Source of the DNA: Sphingorhabdus profundilacus
GTDB lineage: Bacteria > Pseudomonadota > Alphaproteobacteria > Sphingomonadales > Sphingomonadaceae
Reading direction: 5' to 3'
Assembly: GCF_009769755.1 (NCBI RefSeq)
Contig: NZ_SDWJ01000001.1
Location: 1,302,001 to 1,366,000 of the forward strand
Length of the DNA: 64,000 nucleotides
Within the stretch, counting starts at the first letter, position 1. Every line of letters starts with the position of its first letter. Shown one piece after another: positions 10,696 to 19,938 of the stretch. The position numbers were made by a program, and so were the translations under genes. The notes beneath the pieces were generated by a model. The model ran no database searches and was not told the origin of the DNA. It was given only the letters and a program-made list of their open reading frames with translations.

Positions 10696-12729
10696 ATGTC
10701 CAGCATGGTAAAGCATCTCATTTCAGCATCGATGCTGATTCTTCCGGCCACAGCGATGGCTGCGGCGCAGCAAGAACCTGAAATTCAGTGGCAACGCGGC
10801 ACCGGGGAACCTGCACAGCCCAGCGCCACCGGCACTCCGACAATCGCGCCAGCCGTCATCCAATATGACCCCAGCGAGGGTAAAATCCCCGCTGCCTTGC
10901 AACAATGGAAGATGTTGAGCGCGTCGACTGTTTACAGTTTTAGCGAATATGCGTCCTTTTTAATAAACTACCCTGATTGGCCCAATGCCGAAGAGATGCG
11001 GAAAAATGCGGAACAGGCCATCAATCCGCTGACCTATTCCCCCAATCAGGCCGTCGCCTATTTTGACCGACTGCCGCCATTGACCAATACCGGTCGCGCA
11101 AAATATGCGATGGCGCTTGATGCCACCGGGGACAAGGCCCGCGCCGCCGCGATGACGCGTGAAGCATGGCGCAGCGGCCCTTTGAGCGATGATGACGAAA
11201 CGCGCCTGTTCAAGATTGCAGGGACCGCGCTAACCTCGGCAGATCATGATGCGCGGGTCGACCGCCTGCTCTGGTCAAGCGCGACACGCGCGGCGCAAAG
11301 GTGGATTGACTATACATCGCCGCAACGCCGGCCTGCCTTTATCGCCGCCCTTGCGACCCGCCTGAACAGCCCCGATGCGGCCCTGAAAGTGCAGGAAGCA
11401 GGCGACAGCGCGAATGGAGAGGCAAGCTTGCTCGCCGCCCGGGCGGATGCCTTGCGCCTGTCTGGCAACAGTTTTGCTGCGCGCGAATTATTGGCCAACC
11501 GGTCACGTCTGGTTGCGCCGGCGCCGGTTTTGAAAGACTGGTACAAGCTGCTTTTGACCCATGCCCAGGCCGCAGCGAATGATGGCCAATATGATATTGC
11601 CTACCGGATCGCATCACGTCTGGACGATGCCCCGCCTGCGGGATTGGTGATGGTCGATCAGGATCTGTCGACACGCGATAATTATACCAGCCTGACATGG
11701 ATGGCAGGCAGCCTTGCGCTTGAACGGCTGGGCCGTCCGGGTGATGCCACCGCAATGTTTGCCCTGTATGCGGCAGCAGCGAAATCACCGCAAACGCGGT
11801 CCAAGGGCTTGCATTGGGCCGGAAAGGCCGCCGCCCAAAATGGCGACCCAGCCCGGGCTGCAAATTATTACGAACAAGCTGCTGTATATTATGACAGTTT
11901 TTTCGGGCAATTATCGCTTGAGCAACTCAGACGTCCTTTGCCGCCTGTTCCGCAAGTGGCGGTCACGCCTGCGCCTTTGACAGACGCCAGCACACCGGCC
12001 GTGTTCCTCGCCGCTGCACTGGCATCAAAATATGGCAGCTGGAAAGACCAGAGCAATTTCCTGCGGGCCATTTCCAAAAATGCTAAAACACCGCAGGATT
12101 TTGTCGCAGCGATCAACTTGTCGAAAAAGATCAACCGCCCCGATCTGGCGGTGATGGCCGGACGCAGCGCGCGGTATTTCGGCTATGCCGATCTGCTGGG
12201 CAATGGCTATCCGACGGTCGATGTCCCTGCGTCACAAAGTCATAACTGGACGCTGGCGCACGCCATCATGCGGCAGGAAAGCCAGTTTGACAAAGCCGCT
12301 GTAAGCCATGCTGGCGCGCGCGGTTTGATGCAATTGATGCCCGGCACGGCGCGCGAAACCTCTGGCAAGATCGCGATGGCCTATCGTCCCGAAGATCTGA
12401 CCATTGATACCGATTATAACATATCGCTCGGATCGACCTATATCCAGCGGATGCTCGATTATTATGACGGCAGCTATCCCTTGGCGATAGCCGCCTATAA
12501 TGGCGGCCCGGGCAATGTGAACAAATGGCTGAAAGCCTTTGGCGATCCGCGCACCGGAAGCATCGGCATGTTAGAATGGATCGAAAAAATTCCGCTCAGC
12601 GAAACCCGCGATTATGTGTACCGCGTCCTCGAAAACGCCGTGATGTATGATCACTTGCATCCCGAAAAAGCGCGGGTGCGTTCGGCAACGCCGCTCAGCA
12701 CCTATCTAGGCAAATCGACACCGGGGTGA
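10696..12729 (+). CDS. Soluble lytic murein transglycosylase (Slt family)
   Basis: Periplasmic enzyme that cleaves peptidoglycan glycan strands to 1,6-anhydro-MurNAc ends. It has 677 residues. A signal peptide (MSSMVKHLISASMLILPATAMAA) is followed by a long alpha-solenoid of TPR-like repeats (about 50-500). The C-terminal SLT domain has catalytic E528 in IMRQESQFD, with GARGLMQLMPGTA and AIAAYNGGPGNV. The ATG at 10696 gives a clean signal peptide and has AAGGATGGGG before it. An in-frame ATG at 10645 would add 17 hydrophilic residues. The gene diverges from dapA and overlaps greB by 4 bases. Confidence 0.9.
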   Translation: MSSMVKHLISASMLILPATAMAAAQQEPEIQWQRGTGEPAQPSATGTPTIAPAVIQYDPSEGKIPAALQQWKMLSASTVYSFSEYASFLINYPDWPNAEEMRKNAEQAINPLTYSPNQAVAYFDRLPPLTNTGRAKYAMALDATGDKARAAAMTREAWRSGPLSDDDETRLFKIAGTALTSADHDARVDRLLWSSATRAAQRWIDYTSPQRRPAFIAALATRLNSPDAALKVQEAGDSANGEASLLAARADALRLSGNSFAARELLANRSRLVAPAPVLKDWYKLLLTHAQAAANDGQYDIAYRIASRLDDAPPAGLVMVDQDLSTRDNYTSLTWMAGSLALERLGRPGDATAMFALYAAAAKSPQTRSKGLHWAGKAAAQNGDPARAANYYEQAAVYYDSFFGQLSLEQLRRPLPPVPQVAVTPAPLTDASTPAVFLAAALASKYGSWKDQSNFLRAISKNAKTPQDFVAAINLSKKINRPDLAVMAGRSARYFGYADLLGNGYPTVDVPASQSHNWTLAHAIMRQESQFDKAAVSHAGARGLMQLMPGTARETSGKIAMAYRPEDLTIDTDYNISLGSTYIQRMLDYYDGSYPLAIAAYNGGPGNVNKWLKAFGDPRTGSIGMLEWIEKIPLSETRDYVYRVLENAVMYDHLHPEKARVRSATPLSTYLGKSTPG

Positions 12730-13232
12730 CCAATCACCGCCCGCTGGAACGCACCAATCCGATAACACCCGCCGGGTTCGCCGCCTTGCGCGAACGCTAT
12801 GAACAGCTTTTCGCCATCGACCGCCCGGCGGTGGTCGAAATCGTGCATTGGGCGGCGGGTAATGGCGACCGCAGCGAAAATGGCGATTATATTTACGGCC
12901 GCCAAAAACTGCGCGCCATTGACCGCGAACTCGGGCAGCTTTCAAAGAAGATGAAGGTTGCCAAAATACTCGATCCGTCCCGCCAGGAAGACCGCAGCCG
13001 CGTATTTTTCGGGGCGTCCGTCACCATCGCCGATACCGATGATGTGCATCGCACGATCACACTGGTCGGCGATGACGAAGCCGATGCTGGCGCAGGCCGG
13101 ATCGGATGGAACTCCCCCCTCGCCCGCGCATTGCGCGGGTCGTCTGTGGGGGATGTGAAGACGGTAATGCTGCCGACAGGTCCGAAAGAATGGGAAGTGA
13201 TCGGGATTATATATCCTGAACAGGCGGGGTAA
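12726..13232 (+). CDS. greB: Transcription elongation factor GreB
   Basis: Enters the RNA polymerase secondary channel and stimulates cleavage of backtracked transcripts. It has 168 residues. An N-terminal coiled coil carries the tip acidic residues in GNGDRSENGDYIYGRQKLRAID, followed by the C-terminal FKBP-like domain (VFFGASVTIAD ... SPLARALRGSSVGD). The YGRQKLRAIDREL stretch favours GreB over GreA. It starts with GTG at 12726, overlapping the transglycosylase stop (GTGA), which suggests translational coupling. Confidence 0.92.
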   Translation: MTNHRPLERTNPITPAGFAALRERYEQLFAIDRPAVVEIVHWAAGNGDRSENGDYIYGRQKLRAIDRELGQLSKKMKVAKILDPSRQEDRSRVFFGASVTIADTDDVHRTITLVGDDEADAGAGRIGWNSPLARALRGSSVGDVKTVMLPTGPKEWEVIGIIYPEQAG

Positions 13233-13796
13233 GGGGCGGCGCAAGCTGGGTAGAAGGCGGCTCGCGCCTAACCCGTCACGCTGAATTTATGACTCAAACC
13301 CGTCACCCTGAACTTGTTTCAGGGTCTTACTACTGCGGCGCTGAAAACTAAGACCCTGAAACAAGTTCAGGGTGACGGGAGAGGAGGAGAAAGTCACGGG
13401 ATGGCAGTTTAAGATCAAAGCTAGCTCCTCCGCGTCCTCCGCGCACTCTGCGTGAACCCTAAATGCACAAGTTATTTGGTTCACGCAGAGAGCGCAAAGT
13501 TCGCGGAGGTTAAAACCGGGCCGTTTTTTCTCTCTCTTCGTCACCCTAAACATTTAGTCCGTCACCAACTCAAACCCGTCACCCTGAACTTGTTTCAGGG
13601 TCTATCATGCAGCGGCAACTTATAGCCCGAAAGAGAGCACACCCGTGCGTCCTAGCTTGATTTTTCTACGCACAACAAAGGAATAAGCTGACAAATGGAC
13701 CCTGAAACAAGTTGTGCTCTGCACGCCTTCGGCTCCAGGGTGACGACGGGTGTGAATTTGCTGTGCGTCACCAAGGAGACCGCAAGCACCTACCCC
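13233..13796. repeat. Gene-free spacer with three palindromic repeat groups
   Basis: No credible gene lies in these 564 bases between greB and ppk2, which converge here. A full inverted pair of the CCCTGAACTTGTTTCAGGG repeat is at 13299-13379. A second, unrelated hairpin with arms built on CTCTGCGTGAACC and GGTTCACGCAGAG lies at 13426-13510. A split copy of the first family has arms at 13576-13603 and 13696-13749, the second arm being interrupted by about 22 extra bases. Short fragments (CCGTCACCCTAAAC) also occur. These can act as bidirectional terminators for the converging genes. Confidence 0.85.
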
Positions 13797-14579
13797 TCAA
13801 TCCGCCTTATACCCCAATGTCGCCGTCGCCAGTGCCATGATCCCTGCATCCACCTCGGGAAATTCCTGCGGTACGCTGGCTTCGAGTTCCTTCACGACAT
13901 GGCTCAGCACCGCCATGCGCGCCGCTTTCTGGTTATTGCCGTCAATGACAGTCCAGGGTGCCCAATGGGTGTCGGTGCGTTTGAACATATCTTTCATCGC
14001 GTCCAGATAGGCGTCGCGCTTGGCGCGATTGCGAAAATCTTCTGCCGTCACCTTCCAGCGTTTAGACGGATCGTTCAAACGCTCAGTTAACACCTTATCT
14101 TGTGTTTCCTGTGTAACATGCAGAAAAAACTTGATGATCTTTGTACCAATTTCACCTTGCCGCGATTCAAATTCGTTGATTTCGTCAAAGCCGCGCCGCC
14201 ATTCGGCTTCGCTACAGAATCCTTCGACCCGTTCGACAAGCACACGGCCATAATGGCTGCGGTCCCAGATGTTGATTTCGCATTTGCCCGGTAATTTGTT
14301 CCAGAACCGCCAGAGGAAATGCTTGTCCTTTTCCTCGGTCGTCGGGGCGGAAACCGGATAGACCTGATAAAAACGCGGGTCGAGTGTGGCCGTCATCCGC
14401 TTGATCGCACCGCCCTTGCCCGCGGCGTCCCAGCCTTCCATGACGATTAATGTACGCGCGCCATGCAGAATATGCAGGGATTGTTGCACGGCCAGCCGGT
14501 CCTGAAGTGATTTCAGGCCTTCATCATAGTCCCGGTCATATTTATTGCCGGACTCAAAATCGGAAAGATCGATTGCCAT
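13797..14579 (-). CDS. Polyphosphate kinase 2 family protein
   Basis: Predicted to transfer phosphate between polyphosphate and nucleotides in the cytoplasm. It has 260 residues, a one-domain PPK2. Walker A is GWDAAGKGG (about 49-57), Walker B is WDRSHYGR (about 105-112), and the lid region RLNDPSKRWKVTAEDFRNRAKRDAY follows. The DTHWAPWTVIDGNNQKAARM segment is typical of the family. The single-domain length fits class I PPK2, but AMP, ADP or GDP preference cannot be read reliably here. It ends next to the repeat-rich spacer. Confidence 0.9.
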   Translation of the reverse strand: MAIDLSDFESGNKYDRDYDEGLKSLQDRLAVQQSLHILHGARTLIVMEGWDAAGKGGAIKRMTATLDPRFYQVYPVSAPTTEEKDKHFLWRFWNKLPGKCEINIWDRSHYGRVLVERVEGFCSEAEWRRGFDEINEFESRQGEIGTKIIKFFLHVTQETQDKVLTERLNDPSKRWKVTAEDFRNRAKRDAYLDAMKDMFKRTDTHWAPWTVIDGNNQKAARMAVLSHVVKELEASVPQEFPEVDAGIMALATATLGYKAD

Positions 14580-14647
14580 CGGCGCGGTTCAGCACCTTAC
14601 GCCGGCCTAGACAAGGGCGTCAAAAAGCCCGTCCGATTTCGGGACAA

Positions 14648-16432
14648 TCAGGCTTTAGAAGGTTGCTCCACCACGCGGATATGCAATTCGCGCAATTGCT
14701 TCGCCATGGCGGGCGACGGTGCGCCCATCAACAGGTCTTCGGCGCGCTGGTTCATTGGGAATAGCGTGATTTCGCGCAGATTTTGTACGCCGCACAGCAG
14801 CATCACCATACGGTCGACACCTGCCGCCATGCCGCCATGCGGGGGGGCGCCATATTGGAAAGCACGGTACATGCCGCCAAAGCGTTCCTCGACATCCGCC
14901 TGCGTCAGGCCGGTCAGTTCGAACGCCTTGACCATCAGGTCGGGATGCTGGTTCCGGATCGAGCCAGAGGCAAGTTCATAGCCGTTGCAAACCATGTCAT
15001 ATTGGAATGCCTTGATGGTCAGCGGGTCCTGCGTTTCCAATGCTTCGAGGCCACCTTGCGGCATCGAGAAGGGGTTGTGCGCGAAATCGACCTTCTTTTC
15101 CTCTTCGCTCCATTCGTAGAAGGGGAAATCGATAATCCAGCAGAAACGGAACGCGTCCTTTTCAATCACGTCGAGCTGCTCGCCGGTGCGGGTGCGTGCG
15201 GCACCGGCCAGCTTCGCCGCCTGATCTTCCTTGCCAGCGGCAAAGAAACAGCCGTCATCGGGGCCAAGGCCAATGGCCTCGTAGAGCGCCTTCATACCCT
15301 CTTCGCCATGGTTCTTCGCGATCGGTCCGCCAAATTCGCCGCCCTTGCGCGTGACATAGCCAAGGCCTGCATGGCCTTCGCTGCGCGCCCAGTCGTTCAT
15401 GTCGTCGAAGAATTTGCGGCTTTTCTCAGCCGTGTTCGGCGCAGGGATAGCGCGCACGACGCCGCCGCCTTCGACGATGCGTTCAAACAGGCCAAAGCCG
15501 CTTTTACGGAAATGCTCGGTCACATCATGGATGATGATCGGGTTACGCAGGTCGGGTTTGTCCGTTCCGTAATCAAGCATCGCCTTGGAATAGGGAATGC
15601 GGGGGAATTCGCCTGCGGGGGTGACCTTACGGCCTTCGGCAAAGCTTTCGAACACACCCGCCATGACGGGTTCCATCGTCTCCCACACTTCTTCCTGCGT
15701 GACGAAGCTCATTTCGAGGTCGAGCTGGTAAAATTCACCCGGCAGACGATCGGCACGCGGGTCTTCGTCGCGAAAGCACGGCGCGATCTGGAAATAGCGG
15801 TCGAAACCGGCGACCATCAGCAATTGCTTATACTGCTGCGGCGCCTGCGGCAGGGCGAAGAATTTGCCCGGATGGATACGGCTGGGCACGAGGAAGTCGC
15901 GCGCGCCTTCCGGGCTGGATGCGGTCAGGATCGGAGTTGAATATTCGGTGAAGCCGATATCTTCCATCCGGCGGCGGGTTTCGCGGATAATCTGCGTACG
16001 CTTGACGATATTGGCGTGCAGCGTTTCGCGGCGCAGGTCGAGAAAACGATATTTCAGGCGCGTTTCTTCGGGATATTCCTGCTCCCCTGCGACCGGCAGC
16101 GGCAATTCTTCGGATTTGCTGAGGATGGTTACGCTGCGCGCAAATACTTCAATATCACCGGTGGGCAAATTGGCGTTTATGGTCGCGGCACTGCGCGCCT
16201 TAACGTCGCCGTCAATGGTGACCACGCTTTCGAGCCGCAACCCTTCGAGAATCGGCAAGGCTGGACTGTCACTGTCCGCGACAATCTGAGTCATGCCATA
16301 ATGGTCACGCAGATCGACGAACAACACCCCGCCATGGTCGCGCTTGCGATGGACCCAGCCCGACAGGCGGACCGTGTCTCCGACATTGGAAGCGCGAAGT
16401 TCCGCGCATTTGTGCGTGCGATAGGCGTGCAT
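14648..16432 (-). CDS. aspS: Aspartate--tRNA ligase
   Basis: Class IIb synthetase of 594 residues, the bacterial long type with an inserted GAD domain. The N-terminal OB fold reads [30 protein letters not shown]. Motif 2 is [24 protein letters not shown], and motif 3 is [16 protein letters not shown] near the C-terminus. Whether it is discriminating or also charges tRNA-Asn cannot be decided without knowing if gatCAB and asnS are present. The ATG at 16432 faces rnd across a 95-base shared promoter region. Confidence 0.97.
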   Translation of the reverse strand: MHAYRTHKCAELRASNVGDTVRLSGWVHRKRDHGGVLFVDLRDHYGMTQIVADSDSPALPILEGLRLESVVTIDGDVKARSAATINANLPTGDIEVFARSVTILSKSEELPLPVAGEQEYPEETRLKYRFLDLRRETLHANIVKRTQIIRETRRRMEDIGFTEYSTPILTASSPEGARDFLVPSRIHPGKFFALPQAPQQYKQLLMVAGFDRYFQIAPCFRDEDPRADRLPGEFYQLDLEMSFVTQEEVWETMEPVMAGVFESFAEGRKVTPAGEFPRIPYSKAMLDYGTDKPDLRNPIIIHDVTEHFRKSGFGLFERIVEGGGVVRAIPAPNTAEKSRKFFDDMNDWARSEGHAGLGYVTRKGGEFGGPIAKNHGEEGMKALYEAIGLGPDDGCFFAAGKEDQAAKLAGAARTRTGEQLDVIEKDAFRFCWIIDFPFYEWSEEEKKVDFAHNPFSMPQGGLEALETQDPLTIKAFQYDMVCNGYELASGSIRNQHPDLMVKAFELTGLTQADVEERFGGMYRAFQYGAPPHGGMAAGVDRMVMLLCGVQNLREITLFPMNQRAEDLLMGAPSPAMAKQLRELHIRVVEQPSKA

Positions 16433-16527
16433 TGTTCACTCAATTCAAAAAAGCTGTGGAAAGCGCGCCTAACAACCTTGCAGCAACACTTTGTCAAGTC
16501 GTGAATGCCTGTTATGGCCCATGCCAC

Positions 16528-17712
16528 ATGCAGATTCATCCACTCATCACCGACAGCAAACGCCTCGCCGAATTATGCGCGCGCCTTGCACACTCGCCTT
16601 TTGTTGCGGTTGATACCGAATTTATGCGGGAAAATACCTATTATCCCGACCTTTGCCTGATCCAGTTGGCCGACGCCAATGAAGCGGCGGCGATCGATCC
16701 CAAGGCCGACGGGCTGGATATGACCCCGATGCTCGATCTTTTGTGCAATAACGAAGATGTGCTGAAGGTTTTCCATGCTGGTGGGCAGGATATCGAAATC
16801 TTCTTCAATCTGACCGGCAAGACACCGCACCCTATGTTCGACACGCAGATCGCGGCAATGGCGCTGGGCCAAGGCGAACAGATTGGCTATTCCAATCTGG
16901 TTGATCTGTGGATGGGTATCCAGCTCGACAAGGGCGCGCGTTTTACCGACTGGTCGCGCCGCCCGCTCGACAAAAGGCAGATTGATTACGCGATTGCCGA
17001 TGTGACGCATCTGTCGGTGATTTTTCCGATGATGCTGGAAAAGCTGAAGTCAACCGGGCGCGGCATGTGGCTGAATGACGAGATGGAGCGCATTTCGGAC
17101 GCTGCCAATTATCGCAATGATCCCGAAAATGCGTGGAGCCGGATCAAGGTGCAATCGCGCAAGCCCGATGTGCTCGGCCGCTTGCAGGCGATGGCCGCAT
17201 GGCGCGAGAAAGAGGCGCAGCGCAAGAATATCCCGCGCGGGCGGATCATGAAGGACGAAACCCTCGCCGACATCGCCGCACATCCGCCCAAGTCGCAGGC
17301 CGATCTGCCCAAGGTACGCGGCCTGTCGCCCGCCTGGCGCGATAATGAGATCGGCGCGCGCCTGATTGCCGTGATCGAATCGAGCCAGCCCATGGCACGC
17401 GACGCCTTGCCCGATCGAATTCGAAGCGCGCCCGGTGGTGGCAAGGACGGATCGCTGGTTGCCGACTTGCTCAAGCTTTTGCTGAAAATCCGGTCCCGCG
17501 AAATCAACGTCGCGCCGCGCCTGATTGTCCGCACCGAAGAACTGGAACGGCTCGCGGCGGGTGAGCGGGACGATCTGGAAATGCTGACGGGTTGGCGTTT
17601 CGAACAATTTGGGCGCGATGCGCTGGATTTGGTCGAGGGACGGTTGGCCTTTGCGGTGGTCAATGGTAAGTTGAAGATGACGCGCACCCTTGATGAGGAA
17701 TTGCTTTCATGA
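16528..17712 (+). CDS. rnd: Ribonuclease D
   Basis: 3' to 5' exoribonuclease that trims tRNA precursors. It has 394 residues. The DEDDy exonuclease motifs are visible: FVAVDTEFMRE (motif I), HAGGQDIEIF (motif II) and YAIADVTHL (motif III, with Y and D). HRDC helices follow (LQAMAAWREKEAQRKNIPRGRIMKDETLADIA, near residue 210). The ATG at 16528 was chosen because MQIHPLITDS begins the family fold. An in-frame ATG at 16432 would add 32 residues that look non-coding. The stop overlaps the next gene by 4 bases. Confidence 0.93.
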   Translation: MQIHPLITDSKRLAELCARLAHSPFVAVDTEFMRENTYYPDLCLIQLADANEAAAIDPKADGLDMTPMLDLLCNNEDVLKVFHAGGQDIEIFFNLTGKTPHPMFDTQIAAMALGQGEQIGYSNLVDLWMGIQLDKGARFTDWSRRPLDKRQIDYAIADVTHLSVIFPMMLEKLKSTGRGMWLNDEMERISDAANYRNDPENAWSRIKVQSRKPDVLGRLQAMAAWREKEAQRKNIPRGRIMKDETLADIAAHPPKSQADLPKVRGLSPAWRDNEIGARLIAVIESSQPMARDALPDRIRSAPGGGKDGSLVADLLKLLLKIRSREINVAPRLIVRTEELERLAAGERDDLEMLTGWRFEQFGRDALDLVEGRLAFAVVNGKLKMTRTLDEELLS

Positions 17713-18020
17713 ACAGGTTTGCCCCCATTGCGATTCTGGCATTATCCGCTTGCACCAACCCCGTCCGCGAAGCGCCCTATACAACCGAGGTGGTTCCGAT
17801 CGAAAAGGCCGGTGGCTTTGCCTGTGCTGCCGAATCGGTGCAATATGCCATAGGTCAGAAAACCAGCGCCGAATTGGGCAGCAAATTGGTCGCCCAAAGC
17901 GGATCGGCGTCGCTGCGCTGGTTGCCACCGCATTCGATGGCAACCATGGATTATCGTGCCGACCGGCTGAATGTGCATTATAATGACGACATGATCATCA
18001 CCCGCGTCAATTGCGGCTAG
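17709..18020 (+). CDS. I78-family peptidase-inhibitor-like lipoprotein
   Basis: Small protein of 103 residues. The N-terminus is a lipoprotein signal with lipobox LSAC (Cys15). The rest matches the I78 inhibitor fold: CAAESVQYAIGQKTSAELGSKL, then LRWLPPHSMATMDYRADRLNVHYNDDMIITRVNCG, with the usual R, P, D and RLN positions and a C-terminal CG. It would sit in the periplasm or outer membrane, perhaps inhibiting a serine peptidase, but this is not shown. The start overlaps the rnd stop (ATGA). Confidence 0.85.
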   Translation: MNRFAPIAILALSACTNPVREAPYTTEVVPIEKAGGFACAAESVQYAIGQKTSAELGSKLVAQSGSASLRWLPPHSMATMDYRADRLNVHYNDDMIITRVNCG

Positions 18021-18044
18021 GTTTTTGGTAGACTTCTTAATTTG

Positions 18045-18196
18045 CCGTCACCCTGAATAAATCCAACACCGTCACCCGGAACAAATCCAACACCGTCACC
18101 CTGAATAAATCCAACACCGTCACCCTGAACTTGTTTCAGGGTCTTATTTCTTCAGCGTCTAAAACTAAGACCCTGAAACAAGTTCAGGGTGACGGT
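18045..18196. repeat. 24-bp tandem repeats leading into a palindromic repeat pair
   Basis: Three 24-base direct units (18045-18068, 18069-18092, 18093-18116), each starting CCGTCACCC and ending AATCCAACA, run straight into a complete inverted pair of the CCCTGAACTTGTTTCAGGG family (18117-18196). The middle unit differs at three bases. The block separates two convergent genes and contains no gene. Confidence 0.85.
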
Positions 18197-18221
18197 GAAG
18201 ATATCGGAAATTTGTTTGCCG

Positions 18222-18806
18222 TTAAACTTCCAGTATCTTCTTCACCAAAGCCAGGTTGACCGGCGCATTGTCTGCCAGCGCCTTTGCGTTGGCGTTGCGC
18301 GCAAAGCTTTCGATTGCCGCATAGCTGCGTTCGATGCGGCGCGTGACATAGCGGAGCGCGTCGATGCTGATAACGGCACCGCGATCCGCCAGTTGTTTTT
18401 GCAGCAATTGTTCGATCATTTCATCATCCGGGGCGCCGATCTCAAGCAACAGCGCAGCCCCGATCCGCGATTGCAGGTCGGGCAACACAATGTTCCAATC
18501 CACCGGGTGCCATCGCGATAACAGAAGCAACGGGACGGCACTTTCCTGCGACCGGTTCCATGCATTAAACAAAGCTTCAGCCGCGCTCGCTTCTGCATCG
18601 TCAATCACCGTGCCACCCTGCCCTGAAAAATAGCGCGCCATGAGGCTTTTGCCCGAGCGCGCCGGGCCGGTCAAAATGGCGCAGCCCTTGGGCCAGTTCG
18701 CACTACTGCTTATGCCTGCAAAAGCGTTTGCGTTGGATGGCGTGATGATCAGACTGGATGACGCGCCACCGCGCAATTCGTCCAAAGGCAAAGCTATCTG
18801 GCGCAT
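18222..18806 (-). CDS. hdaA: HdaA-like DnaA-related ATPase
   Basis: Protein of 194 residues resembling the AAA+ half of DnaA without its DNA-binding domain, as in Hda/HdaA, which promotes hydrolysis of DnaA-ATP at the replication clamp. The N-terminal QIALPLDELR resembles the clamp-binding QL-LPL motif of Hda proteins. Walker A is GPARSGKS (about 48-55), the Walker B region is TVIDDAEAS, and the lid helices lie near LRYVTRRIERSYAAIESFARNANAKAL. Its place between a sphingomonad-specific gene and repeats, close to purM, fits the known hdaA-purM neighbourhood in alphaproteobacteria. Confidence 0.8.
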   Translation of the reverse strand: MRQIALPLDELRGGASSSLIITPSNANAFAGISSSANWPKGCAILTGPARSGKSLMARYFSGQGGTVIDDAEASAAEALFNAWNRSQESAVPLLLLSRWHPVDWNIVLPDLQSRIGAALLLEIGAPDDEMIEQLLQKQLADRGAVISIDALRYVTRRIERSYAAIESFARNANAKALADNAPVNLALVKKILEV

Positions 18807-18818
18807 GGTGCGATAAGC

Positions 18819-19880
18819 TTAAGGCCGGGGCTGAGCAGGAGCAGCGGGTGTAGGCGGTGTTTCAGGAACAATGGAGCGCACAACATCGTCGAGCGACTGG
18901 ACAATAGGCGCCTCGATATTCGGGTCAATTTCACCGGACGGCATCGCCTCTTCTTCGGCATCCAGCTCCTCGTCTTCGACAACCTCTTTTTCAAGAACAA
19001 GCGAAGCATCAGCGCGCAGACGGCCATCGGCGAGCGCCGATTGGAAAAGCTGGTCCATCCGCACCACGGCCTGGTCCATCATGGCCGGAATGCCTGCGCT
19101 GCTGCCGGTGCGAAGTATAAATGACCCCAGAAATTTGTTATCAGGCCCATAGCGTGCCGAAAATTTTCCGACCACGGGTCCGCCGGGCCATTGTCGTTCG
19201 ATCCTCGCGATCGGTATGATGACATCGGCTGCACCAAATTGATCCAAAATCGTCCGCCACCAGATACGGCTGCGCCGATCCATCTGTCCGGCGTTGAGCA
19301 GCAATGATTCGCCCCCTGCCCCGCTTGGGCGGACATAATCCACCCGGCTGTCGGCGGTACGAAACTTTGCCCAGCTTCTTTGCCATGATGTGCGTTGTTC
19401 AAACACTGTCGGCGCACCTGCCGAATAGGTCACGGGCAACAGCAACAGCGGCGCGGATCGCTGGGTGACGCCGCTGAATCCCAGCAGCTGTCCCGCGCGT
19501 GCGCGATCAAACAGCACGCTGAGTTTTGCGATATAGCGGCGGGGACCTGTTTGTTCATTTTCCACGACAATCGCCGCAACAATGCCGTCGAGGGTCGAAT
19601 CCGATAGTGTTGAACCGGCGGCCCCATGTGTCTTGCGCCAAAGCGCTGACCATGCCAGCCGCTGCGCCTCTTCCCAGCCTTTTTGCCGGGCTTCAAAGGC
19701 GTTTTTACCTGTGACATTGACCGAAACACCCGTCACTTCAAAATCACCGGTGCTGGCAATCGGCGCTATGCCGCGCTTGGGGCCTTCGATCTGAGCCACA
19801 ACAATCCCGCCGCCGATCAGCGCCAGAGGCAGGCCGATCGCCGCAATGCCAAACCATTTCCTGCCCATTTTTAACATCAT
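18819..19880 (-). CDS. Conserved membrane-anchored protein of unknown function
   Basis: About 353 residues, not recognised with a known activity. One N-terminal membrane segment or signal anchor (WFGIAAIGLPLALIGGGIVVAQ) is followed by a periplasmic part. That part has FEVTGVSVNVTGKNAFEARQKGWEEAQRLAWSALWR, a pattern resembling DUF2066-type proteins, and an acidic, proline-rich C-terminus. The start is uncertain: two ATGs at 19880 and 19877 follow AAAGGCAGG, while an ATG at 19898 has no ribosome site. It lies 13 bases upstream of the hdaA-like gene on the same strand and diverges from purM. Confidence 0.75.
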   Translation of the reverse strand: MMLKMGRKWFGIAAIGLPLALIGGGIVVAQIEGPKRGIAPIASTGDFEVTGVSVNVTGKNAFEARQKGWEEAQRLAWSALWRKTHGAAGSTLSDSTLDGIVAAIVVENEQTGPRRYIAKLSVLFDRARAGQLLGFSGVTQRSAPLLLLPVTYSAGAPTVFEQRTSWQRSWAKFRTADSRVDYVRPSGAGGESLLLNAGQMDRRSRIWWRTILDQFGAADVIIPIARIERQWPGGPVVGKFSARYGPDNKFLGSFILRTGSSAGIPAMMDQAVVRMDQLFQSALADGRLRADASLVLEKEVVEDEELDAEEEAMPSGEIDPNIEAPIVQSLDDVVRSIVPETPPTPAAPAQPRP

Positions 19881-19938
19881 CCTGCCTTTAGGCGACATAG
19901 ACGTGGAATTCCAACCCTGATCTCGCTAACGGCGACAA

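Noticed and set aside
15000-15940. 385-codon frame on the plus strand inside aspS
   Set aside because: It is a shadow of the aspartyl-tRNA synthetase gene on the other strand.
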